Assembly (NCBI GenBank): GCA_010015655.1
Contig: ML976752.1
Coordinates: 1-64,000 of the forward strand
DNA: 64,000 bases
Direction of reading: 5' to 3'
Origin: Bimuria novae-zelandiae CBS 107.79
Taxonomy: Eukaryota; Ascomycota; Dothideomycetes; Pleosporales; Didymosphaeriaceae
The position numbers were made by a program, and so were the translations under genes. Of this stretch, positions 24,571 to 34,275 are shown piece by piece; within the stretch, counting starts at the first letter, position 1, and each line of letters begins with the position of its first letter. The notes beneath the pieces are model-generated. The model was not told the origin of the DNA. It worked only from the letters and a program-made list of their open reading frames with translations, and ran no database searches.

Positions 24571-24886
24571 GGCTTGTGGTTGTCGAGCCATGGTTAAAAA
24601 GGTGGACGCGTTTTGTCGCGTTTTGGTGGGGTGGCCAGCTTACTGATGTGGCCAGCTTACTGATAAAACACGTTAAAAAGAGCATGTATTATGTCAGAGA
24701 CTTGTCCATCTAATTGATGACGTATATTTTAGGGGTTGTTTTATCGTCGTTTAACTACCTGAATAAATCATGCGACACACAACAACTGAACTCGCGATTT
24801 ACCTATGATACCGTCGAACCCTGCCCGGATTTAGGCCATACCGGAGTGATACTGCTCAACGCAGAGTCCCCGAAAATATTACCCAA

Positions 24887-26359
24887 TTAATCTAACACTA
24901 TTACCTCCTCTCTTTCGCTGACCACTCTGAAGAACTCATCTTCCACCAACTTCTCAGCCTCCCTTCGAACATCATAGTTCTTGTTTTCCGTCGTAAATGC
25001 TGTGACTTTTGTAAACTGTATCTGCTGAGCGACCTCTGCTATCAATTCATCCTTTGCCCGTTGTATTTCCGCGGGCGCCGCAGGCGGATCGTTTTGTTCC
25101 TGGAGATCTGCTAGCTCGTGGATGAGACGTGTCACGTCGTAGTGGTGCCTTCGCGTACTCTTGACTGACTGAATATGCGATTGTATCGATTGAACACTCA
25201 GGGGCCGTGTAACTCCAAGGTCCTTGTTCAGTATGTCTCGGTTCGCAACTTCAACTGATGGCAATCCGTGAGGGGTACGTTTTGATGTTATCCCGTAGGG
25301 CGTCACTTCGGTGTCGGCCGGGTGAGCCGCGGCAGGGTTTTTTTCGAACCACGAATTGCTAACTGGCGGCGCACCCGCACCCGCACCCGGCTGGTGTCCC
25401 CGCGGCTGTAAAACTGGCATATGCCCAACTTGCTGAAAAGGGGTGAGACTAGTGCTCTGCGTATTACCAGGTATACCCTGGAGTAGTTTTTGCCGTTCTC
25501 TGGCAAGATGGCCTGCCGGTGCTCCACTTCCCTGGAAGCCTTGCTGAGGAGGAAATCGATTAGAAGAGGACGTACTTTCCGATATACCTCCAAACTGTCG
25601 TTGCGCAGGCTGATTAGGGGGTCCATAGCCTTCCCGGCGAGGGTCACAACCAAAACCTGGCGCGGCGCTGGATCCATGCCTGGAGGAGCTGGGAACTGTT
25701 CCAAATGAACGTTCGGAAGTAGGTAAATTTTCTTGAGAACTTTGAGCTGATCGCTGTCCGGAAGAACTTGCAGTGGATGCTTGGATTTGAGATAGCTGTG
25801 GTTGAATCTCCTCGCTTTGAAACTCTGGATGTCCTCCCCGCCTGTCGAGTTGTTCATGGTGGGTGGGCTGACCATCGATCTGAGCCACGCTACTAGAGGC
25901 TGGCTGTTTCTGGCTCTCCTTACGCTTAGCTATCTCTGCGATGATAAGATGAACGACTGGTCTGGCATTCCTTTTCTCGCGGATTTTATCGAACACGTCA
26001 GGGAAATTCTGCCGTACAAACGCTTTCAATGCTATGAGGGAAAATTGACTGTTGCCCTGGAAATCCTCTGGGTCATAGTCTGCCGTCACTTCTAGACCGT
26101 GCCAAAGTTTTCTGCTCAAGCCGCCTACTGCTTGCTCAAACTTTTCAGGGTCGTCAATAAGCGCATCCGTGAGAAGCGGACTGAGTTCCAGGTTTCTCTT
26201 CGAGCTTAATTTTGCATAATGATCAGGGTAGACATCCTTGAGAAGCTCTTCCTTGTTTTTGAGGTTGTTTATGGTCTGCCTATTAATATTGCCCGCTTCC
26301 CAAAGATCGACGAGCTGTTGATATTTGACCTTCAAGTCTTGGGGAGATTGAGCCGACAT
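24887..26359 (-). CDS. Hypothetical protein, 490 aa, intact gene among transposons
   Basis: A single open frame of 490 codons starts at ATG 26359. I do not recognise a domain. Residues 1-150 are mixed helical sequence with many Lys/Glu. Residues about 150-350 are Ser/Gln/Gly/Pro-rich and probably disordered. Residues 350-490 return to charged helical sequence with a possible coiled coil. The gene lies between transposon B and a piggyBac relic yet shows no RIP-type stops, which argues that it is single-copy and under selection or recently acquired. Low-complexity ORFs can persist by chance, but the amphipathic ends and full-length frame make a real gene likely. Confidence 0.7.
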   Translation of the reverse strand: MSAQSPQDLKVKYQQLVDLWEAGNINRQTINNLKNKEELLKDVYPDHYAKLSSKRNLELSPLLTDALIDDPEKFEQAVGGLSRKLWHGLEVTADYDPEDFQGNSQFSLIALKAFVRQNFPDVFDKIREKRNARPVVHLIIAEIAKRKESQKQPASSSVAQIDGQPTHHEQLDRRGGHPEFQSEEIQPQLSQIQASTASSSGQRSAQSSQENLPTSERSFGTVPSSSRHGSSAAPGFGCDPRREGYGPPNQPAQRQFGGISESTSSSNRFPPQQGFQGSGAPAGHLARERQKLLQGIPGNTQSTSLTPFQQVGHMPVLQPRGHQPGAGAGAPPVSNSWFEKNPAAAHPADTEVTPYGITSKRTPHGLPSVEVANRDILNKDLGVTRPLSVQSIQSHIQSVKSTRRHHYDVTRLIHELADLQEQNDPPAAPAEIQRAKDELIAEVAQQIQFTKVTAFTTENKNYDVRREAEKLVEDEFFRVVSEREEVIVLD

Positions 26360-26698
26360 TTTGGAGCTCTTCGTCTATGAAGAAGCTGAGAGGCAGCGTC
26401 TAAGTACACGACGCTTGCGCTTATAGATCACTGGCGCTGGCGAAAATGTTGGCAAAACGACATATCTAGGATTCATTGGCAATCCTTACACCAATTTTGT
26501 GTCGGCGGTGATGTGATCACGAGGCAGGCATCGTGCGTGTTATGCAGTACGAGTTGTTTAAGCAATGAGAGCTAGAAAATTCGGTCCGCGCCAAGAACAC
26601 TAGTGCCGCGCTACGCCTTTTTAAACTTACCTCGGCTTTCTCAAACACCTTAAAGTGGTAATAGAACAGATGTAGCCACGTGACTGACGTCAGAGGTG
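26360..26698. other. Upstream region of the 490-aa gene
   Basis: About 340 bp of normal composition, including a CACGTGAC motif near 26677 on the plus strand. No gene was recognised. It ends at the left copy of a 56-bp inverted repeat. Confidence 0.4.
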
Positions 26699-28969
26699 GT
26701 ATCCCTCGCACTGGCAACATCGCCCACCTACGGGCCACATGGAATCAGCCAATCGGAGGCTTGCTCCGACTCTGCATGATCATTAAGAAATATTAGATTT
26801 GTGTGTAGATTTGTATGGGGCCCTAATATTGGGCGGTTTCTTAATTGAATTACATGATACTTGAGCTTGCTGAGGTGTCTACATGCTTGATTGTTTGGTG
26901 ACGCTGTAGGTGCTCCTGCCAGCACTCATGGCGCTGTTCAGGCCTACACAAAGCAGCTTGCAGAGCTGACAGCCATAAACAGTACGCGGAGGACGCTGAC
27001 ATCCATGCGAGTTGCCAGAAATAACTTGTAGGGGTTGCTTTCTGACGCAGAGATCCGTTGGTTTTACGCCCTGATTCAGCACAAGCTACACAAGTCTTTG
27101 CGTCTCTATACATCCCCATAGCTTTATGATCGCCTTCGTTGCTAATAACAAGGTCGTTAGCCCTCTGGCGCTTGTTTGAGCCTCTGCAAAGGCGGCTTCT
27201 ACGCTTAAAGAGCTGCTCTATAAGCTTATATAGAAATTTCTATGTCCTAATTCTTTTATATTAGTAGCAGAGGCGTAAGAGGAGAACCTATAAGTGTTAT
27301 TAAGCGTTAGATTTAGCTAAAAGTAAAATAAAGGCTACTAGGTACGCTACTTAACTTGCTACACTAAGTAATAACTTTTTAGCCTAATTAAAGTAATCTA
27401 CCTTACTTTTATAGTAATTATAGTTATTAATTATAATAGGTATGCCTAGTAACTTAATAATATAATTACTAAAGGCCTTAGTAAAGATCTTTTTATTATT
27501 TTAGGTAAACTTTAAGCGTCGGCGTAGCTTTATAATATATTAATTTACTAGGTAATAAATCTTATTAGTAAACACTATACTAAGACTTAACATTAGTACT
27601 TACGCTTAGTAATAGTACTTGTAAAAAGGATAACTAAATTATCTCTTTAAACTACTTTAGTATATTTTTTAATGCTTATAATGCCTAGCGTATCTCTCCT
27701 TACTTTAGAGACTTGCTATTATATATTTTAAGACGCATAAAATTAAAATTTAAGTATTCTTTTAATAGCTTTTAGCAAGTAATATAGGCGCTACTTATTT
27801 AAAGTTCTGCCTTTACTATTACCTTAAACGTCTCCTCTATTACTATTTTTACTATCTTAACTATCTTAGCGCAGCCTACGCCTTCGGATTAAAAATATTT
27901 AAGTATAGGGATAGTATTAAATAGATTATTATCCTATATAATATAGAAATCTCGCTAAAATAGGCGCTAGCCGGCAGAGTCTTTAGCAAGTACGAGAGTA
28001 ACAGGTATAAGCTTAGTATACGTTAGCGACTAGAATTATACGTTAGTAGACTTAAGTAAGTTAATAAGACTTCTACTAGTACCTCTACTATAAAATAACT
28101 AGTTTAGAATTACTCTATTATTAGCTAAGCACTAGACCTTATAATTCTTAAGTATAGGCTTTATTTTAATTATTACCTTTTTTAAAACTTATTCTATAAA
28201 TCCTGCTATTACCTTGTCGACGTTTAGATACTTACTAGGTAGTTAGAGGCTTAAAATACGCTTACGCATAAGCTTAGAAAGATTTTATACTTAGCTAAAA
28301 GGTAAGTAAAAGCTCTACTGAACCTTAGTATAGTATAAGTAACAATCTAGCTACTCCTAGCGTTTCTGTGCCATGTGCTTATTGACTTTGTGTGTAGGAG
28401 CGCTCCGGTAGCCCTTCTCCCAGTACTCCGCCAGCGACGGCTCCTGATAGAGACCCATATATATCATAATCGCAAAGTACGTATATAGCTCGCTCGGCGA
28501 CGTTAGTTTCTACCTATAGCAGGCAGTAGGTAAGGCTGCTTAGAGCTTCTTAGCATGTTAATTTGTGTAGTATATAATTTAATTAACGATAACAGCGTTA
28601 AAGTATAAATTAAAGAGGATAATAAGAGAGCCTTTATTAATATTTTTAAGTAATTAGGCGCGTCTAAAAGTAAGTAAATTAATAATTTTAAGAGGTTTCT
28701 AATTAGGTAGTGGATTAAACGATAGATTAGGTAAAACACCCTTATTTTTTAAGTTCTTTATATATAAAACGATGTTAGGATTATTACTAAAGTTAGCTAT
28801 AGCTTTAGTATATTTATATATGCTAAAGATTTTAAAAATGGCCTGTTTTAGCTAGAAAATAATAACTACTAATATTAAGACATAGACTTAGTGTTGACTT
28901 GGTACTACGCGTTGATTGGCTGATTCCATGTGGTCCGTGGGTGGGCGATGTTGCCAGTGCGAGGGATAC
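26699..28969 (-). mobile_element. piggyBac-like transposon relic bounded by 56-bp inverted repeats
   Basis: A 56-bp sequence starting GTATCCCTCGCACTGGC at 26699-26754 recurs inverted at 28914-28969 with about two differences. Between the copies the minus strand encodes a decayed piggyBac-type transposase, so the repeats are plausibly the element's termini. The canonical TTAA target duplication was not found at these edges, so the true ends could differ. The interior, about 27180-28880, is strongly RIP-degraded. Confidence 0.65.
26920..28700 (-). pseudogene. piggyBac-like (DDE_Tnp_1_7) transposase remnant
   Basis: Minus-strand reading around 28500-28340 gives a Pro-Ser-Glu-Leu-Tyr-x-Tyr-Phe...Met-Gly-Leu-Tyr-Gln-Glu-Pro-Ser stretch. 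It is followed by Asn-Lys-His-Met-x-Gln-Lys-Arg and a Tyr-Leu-Tyr segment, a pattern typical of the DDE_Tnp_1_7 N-terminal core. Near 26920-27110 a Cys-rich stretch (Cys-x2-Cys, then Cys-x2-Cys, Leu-Cys, Cys-Trp-x-Glu-His) resembles the C-terminal zinc finger of these enzymes. The middle is unreadable from stops. Frames shift between the pieces. Confidence 0.6.
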
Positions 28970-29413
28970 GTGGAAGGTACTACTCAGGTGCGCGGACTAG
29001 GGACTCAACAAAAACTCTCGCCCGCGCTCTCTCTCCTCTTAACAGACTTCTCACTCCATACACTCTTTTCTGCAGATAGCAATACAGCTTGTTGTCCTCA
29101 TATGCCTGCCTGCCCACAACAGACCTATTGACCCCTTTTTCAAACCTCCTAAACCTAGCCTATGTACCTCCGGTACTACACAGCCTTACTCGCCGTATAC
29201 TTTGATGCATTTGCGTGACAACCTTATCCATGACCGAAGCAAACATGTAAACTTACCTATCATCCAAGTAACGAACCGCATACCTACTGCTGACAATACG
29301 AGCACTGAGCAACAAAAGCTGCGTTGCGGGGCGGCTGAAACCTTTCAGGCACCACACGCGGTGATCATTGATTGTTTTCCCTTCGTAGCTTCCCGGACCA
29401 TGGCAGCAGGTGA
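28970..29413. other. Spacer, no gene seen
   Basis: Normal-composition sequence downstream of the following minus-strand gene. Short ORFs on both strands (for example 28916-29131 and 29202-29510) have no recognisable content and overlap the 3' part of the neighbour. Confidence 0.4.
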
Positions 29414-30395
29414 TCAGCCATTCCTGACCTCCTGCCACAATTCCATCAGCTTCTCGCACAACAAACTCGGCGAACCGTCTAGATCGCCTCGAATGCTTGC
29501 CCACGTTTGACCACACAGCTCGTTCACCCTGCAGGCATAGTCCGTTTGGTACTTTTCCTGCCATGCCTGGAGGATGCGTGGTGTAAAGCATAGCTGAGTG
29601 GGCTGAATCGTGAGTCGGTGGTCAGTGACGTCCATCCAGGATTGGGTCATCAGTGTGACGAATTCGTTCTTGCGGTAAATCCATATCAATATGCCATCAG
29701 ACAGCAGATTGGAAGCGGTCTCTTTCCGGTGGTGCTCACTGAGCTCTTTCTGCACGGATGTGCGTATCTTCTCCTCCAAGGTAGTCGCTTCCCCTGCGAG
29801 ATTTATCATGGTCTGAGCACGAAAGATCCGCATGTCTCTGAGCATTTCCGCCTTTTCATTGCTAGTCTTCCAGGTCCCCAACTTAGTGGCATATTCGCAT
29901 TCTAGGGCCTGCAAGGTCTGACGCAGTTGAGAAAGAATATTGTCCCAATCATCCGCCTTCAATAATCGGTCACTAGCGGCGAGGCCTGCAATCTTCCCCT
30001 CAAAAATCACCTTCGCTCGTTCGTGGCCGGCCTTTGAGCTTTCGTACAAGTCCTGGGCTTCTTCAAGCACGTTGACCTGGTCCTGGAGCTCATCGAGTGT
30101 TTTTTGTAGCATCTCTGGTACGGCAACAATGCTGCTAGAAGCGTTTGAGATGCTGTTCTCTAGCCTCAAAATCGTTGTATTCAGTGCACCAAGCAGCTTG
30201 ACGGACAAAGCGGCGATCTCGGCGATGGCCTCGAAAAGCCTAGCAGGGACTGGTGTCGGTTATGATGGACTAGAAGAAGAGGAGATAGGACAGCGAGGTT
30301 CCATTCGAATGTGGAGTCCGCCAGGATGAATCCTCGTGAGACTGTTCGTATTCGGAAGAAAGCGTGCTAGCCGAAGGCGAAGCGGTATTGAACAT
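29414..30395 (-). CDS. Hypothetical coiled-coil protein, 309 aa, two exons
   Basis: Proposed exons are 30292-30395 and 29414-30239, joined across a 52-bp intron that ends TGCTAG and has a CATAAC branch-like site. The donor GTCCTA is poor, so the first exon is tentative; the sum is exactly 310 codons. The second exon encodes a hydrophobic amphipathic helix (Ala-Glu-Ile-Ala-Ala-Leu-Ser-Val-Lys), then long Glu/Lys/Leu-rich helices about residues 60-210 that should form a coiled coil. The layout resembles N-terminal helical modules of fungal STAND-type proteins, but no nucleotide-binding domain follows. It lies just downstream of a dead DUF6604 gene on the same strand. Function unknown. Confidence 0.5.
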
Positions 30396-30465
30396 AGACA
30401 ATGGGTTGATGAAGCTAGAGTCCCTAGAGGCGTGTACTTTAGCTCTAGTGACTCGCGTGTGCAAT

Positions 30466-33282
30466 TTATCTGGGTTCACCCGGATATTTATACCGTACAC
30501 CAGCGCAAATGTCACCTAAAGCTCGCTTGGCAAGAGTGAAATTGAAGCAGTCCCAGCTCAAAGCCACAGGGCCCTTGTTGTGCCCAAAATTTTCACTTTC
30601 CAGAAAGCCCACGCACCCTCTTGCGATACCTGAATGTTGGTTGAAGGCGGTTCTATCCAAACTAGACCCCATCAAGTCATTGGCCGATTTACCTGTTGCA
30701 TCAGCAACGGTCCGTAGAACATAGCTCTCGCGAAACTTGTCAGGTTCCCAATTCTCATACAATTTCGAGAGATGCGCCGGTCTATTCTTTGCAAAGAACT
30801 TCCCAGGATACGACAGACTCTCTTTCGCCGATGGCGCCAGACTAGCTGCGATAACAGAGTCACCCCAGAACCGCCTTTCTCCCGATACCGACTTGTTTTC
30901 AACCATGTAAACCGGCTACATGAACTTTGCCCCAATATCCAGAGCTAGCGCACTGCGGAAGAAGCCGTGCTGAATACACTGCGGGTCCCCTCCCGATCCG
31001 GCTTCAACCTGGCGCGCCTCCAAGGCGATCTGAATGGTGACGCTCCGGTGTAATGCCGACTTATCCAAATGTTCCAGTGGGTTGAAGGTTAGTTGAGGGC
31101 CCTTCCTGTTTTCGTCGAGGTAGTATGTTTTCACGGCGTGGTATATATTAGTCACTAGAGTTACACATATCAAGTGCATCCGGTGCTAGTCCAAGTAGAT
31201 ATCAATTGCATCAGCTTCAAGCCATTTCGCCAGACGTTCCAGAATCTCATCTGGCTTAGATGAACCCTTCCAGTCCTTCTCCAAGTCGCGCAATTTGTCA
31301 GCGTTCTCTTCTTCGGGTAGGTTGAGTTGATCGCCGCCTGCATCCCGAATCCACTTGGCCGTCTGTGCGTCAATGTCGCGGTCGTTATTGACCTCTGCAG
31401 CCGTTCGTTTACCGAAGTACCTTGTTAACTTACTTGGAACGTGAAGTCTGCGACATTTGGTGTGATCGTTGAAGCGCTTGGATTTTTTCGCATCAGGTGC
31501 CGCATTTAAAAAGGAGAGTGAGACATCGTCAGCAATCCCCAACCATTTGTGAACCTGCTTTTGCGTGCGAGGGAGGCAATTTCCAGGAAATAGGTTCTTG
31601 TATCCTTGGCGAAGCATGAGTAGCTTCATGTCCGGCCACCGCGGATAATCTGGATATAGGAGGCGGATATCGAGGTAAAGAAACATGATGGTGAAGATCG
31701 TGTCCGCTCCATCTTCAATCTGGAAACCAGTGAGGTGATGATTGAGTTTGAGCCTGTACTGCAGAATTCCGCAGGTTATGGGTTGGTCTCCAAACAGTTC
31801 CACCTAGCTCTCCACCAGCGTGGCCATGTATGAGCCAGGCAGCGAGTCATATTTATCGACACTTTTTGAACACTTCGGCTTGATCGCAAAGGACGCTAAA
31901 TTCGCCATTTGAGTGATGAATTTCTTTCCCTCATCTAGCAACTTCGACTCCTCCTCAATCTTTTTATAGACTTCCATGAACTCCGACTTCAAATCTTGAT
32001 ATCGTGTTACAAAGTCGAGATACGGTCGATCCACATGACCTAAGGGCCCCAAGATGGTTTGGACATCCAGCCAAAGTTGTGCACCGAACATGAACCAAAA
32101 CGGTATAGTGCCGTCTTCGAACATTCGTTGTGTGCCTCAAGTAACCTCATCTTCGATGAATTGGCGCTTTCTTGGGGTGCGAGAGTAGCCATGGCTTGTA
32201 TTCCAACAAGCATGCGAAGGACATCCGGTGTACATGCTGGCATGTCTGCACTGGAGAAATCCAAAGGCCCTTCGTCTGTCTGTCGTCCTTGTTTGGAGCC
32301 TCCTGTTTTGCCAGTCCTAGTCCGCACATTCGAAAAGTACTTCAGGACATAATAAACTAGGTAGAAACCCCCGTCATGATTTCTAATGCCAATTGCCGGC
32401 TTCAGTGGAGACGGTTGTATGAAAGCGTCCATCGTGGAGTGACCCCAAGGAGGAGGAACGCAGGTTCTAGGGAGTCCATCAACATTTAATTCGTAATAAA
32501 ATACGGCAGGCAAAGTCCCAGTAGGGTACTTTTCCAAGGGGAACCGTCGCGGGTACTTTTCAGTTGCGCGCTGCAATAGAAGCATCGATTTTGTGGCGCT
32601 TGTACGCTTTCCATATTTTCCTTATAGTCTTGCGCACCTTTTGCATGTCCATTAGAAAGAACTTGATGGCCAGGAAGAATTCTTCCTCTGCGTCTGAATC
32701 GTCAAACTCGATGACGACTTTCGGTTCTTTCGGTTCCTTTACACGCGCCTTTTTCAAATGCTTTCCATAAGTTTCGGAGGGCTCATGAAGGGGCAAGACT
32801 TCGTATCGGTTAGCTACGGGTACAGCATTCTGTTCTACTGTCAACATGGACTCTTTCTGAGAGCCATTCGCTTTTTTTGTTTTCACTTCTTCGAAAGGGC
32901 GCAATATCTCACAGCTCATTTTCAATATCTCAGGCGGATATTCGTGTCTCTTGTTGCTCTCCTCATCTCTGCCTTAAGCGCGGCAGAAGGCGGTAGCGAG
33001 ACGTCGACTATCGATCGCGCGCAAATACGCTGCTTCAAGCTCTCCAGGGACGTTGATCTTTGGACGAATAGAGGCGATGGCGCCGGCCATACTAACGAAC
33101 TCTTTTAATTTGATGGTATACTCCTTCCCCTGTCGCTTGCGGGGGGTTGTTTTTCGGGCGGACCGTCGTCGCTTGGCAGCTATTTGCGGTTGCTTCTCGA
33201 GCAGCCATTTTGAGATGAACTTTGTGTCTTCCGTGTGTTGGGTGTGCGTGGTCCTCAAGTCGAAGCCGTGGAATGCGTCCAT
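30466..33282 (-). pseudogene. DUF6604-family gene, inactivated
   Basis: The minus strand from about 33282 encodes a protein whose start (Glu-Asp-Thr-Lys-Phe-x-x-x-Trp-Leu, then a basic stretch, then Tyr-Thr-Ile-Lys-Leu-Lys-Glu-Phe) matches the fungal DUF6604 N-terminal domain. It runs to a natural end at 30466, about 930 codons. The frame is broken by in-frame stops at 32974-32976 (TAA), 31804-31806, 31186-31188 and 30916-30918 (all TAG). Two frameshifts, near 32560-32585 and near 32124, cancel each other. Each stop is one C-to-T change in CpA context away from Gln or Trp. DUF6604 has no known biochemical role. The readable frame between lesions points to recent inactivation. Confidence 0.75.
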
Positions 33283-33391
33283 ATCGGCCTTCGGACGCTG
33301 AGGCGGTGTGACAGTGGTGTTTCACTACAGGATAATTCTTCGATAGTCCCTCAAAGCTATTCAATGATAAGAAATACGCCTGTGTTTCCAT

Positions 33392-34275
33392 CCAAGGTTC
33401 ATTAAAGCAAAAAATTTACACAGTATATGGGCGCACTGGGCGTTGAATCGAGACGATGTAGAACGATGAAGTTTCTTATGGTCGCGGCGTGGGTCTCCAA
33501 CGCTCCGACATGACGCCAGCGCACCACAATAGGTTTTGTTAATTGGCAGCTTTCACGTTCCGGATCCAACACCGGATTTCGCGTACCAGGTACGTAAACC
33601 CTACATATATATCACGTCTGGACATTGAATTACAAGACTTCTGGGTAATTCTCCTCCAAGCACGACAAAGCAGCGATGGCGATTAGTAGGAGCTTCCGAA
33701 TACCATTCCATCCAGGGGTAACAATGTATCACGTGAAGACATGCAACGATCATGAATTATAGAAGACACGTTGAATAGATTAAAGATAAGCTAAAACTAT
33801 CGCAAACTAAAATCTTGTCCCGAGAAAAAGCGTGCGGGCAAGCAGATAACTAAAATTTCTAAAACTATAGGCTCCATACCACCGAGCCTAGGAAGAATGT
33901 CGCAGTCATTGTGGGTAGAGCATCTCCGGCAGCTATTGCGATACAAGCCGGGCTCTACCGACCCCATCCGAAGAACTCACAGCATCGGATCGTCCAGATC
34001 CGGGTCTTGGGCCGCATAGCCAGTGTCGTTTGGCTGGCGCGTAGGATCGCGGATTGGCCACAGACCGTTGATAGGTGACGGCTGGTGGGGCTGCGGTTGC
34101 TGTTGGTGTTGCTGATAGGAGTACCCATTGTCATACTCCGAATGTCCAGCCTCACGTTCCTGGTTATGTATTCCAGATGCGGAAGATCGGCCGCCTGGTT
34201 GGGCCAGTTGCGGTTGGCGTTCGAAGCCCTGGTTCGAAGCTCCAGGGACGGCTGCCCGGCCACGTTCGAACTACT
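33392..34275. other. Intergenic, no gene supported
   Basis: About 0.9 kb between the DUF6604 pseudogene start and the stop of the next minus-strand gene. Small ORFs overlapping 33955-34263 are off-frame extensions of the neighbour's 3' end. No repeat or RNA gene was recognised. Confidence 0.4.

Larger units (their letters stand above)
17165..24673 (-). mobile_element. Fot1/pogo-type DNA transposon B, host of a nested insertion
   Basis: Both ends carry the same 57-bp inverted repeat (17165-17221 and 24617-24673), starting ACGTGTTTTATCAGTAAGC and containing two direct copies of CAGTAAGCTGGCCAC. TA flanks both ends (17163-17164 and 24674-24675). Without the solo LTR and Copia insertions it is about 1.83 kb, the same size as transposon A. 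Minus-strand helix-turn-helix sequence near the right end and C-terminal coiled-coil sequence near the left end belong to one split transposase. Confidence 0.93.
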
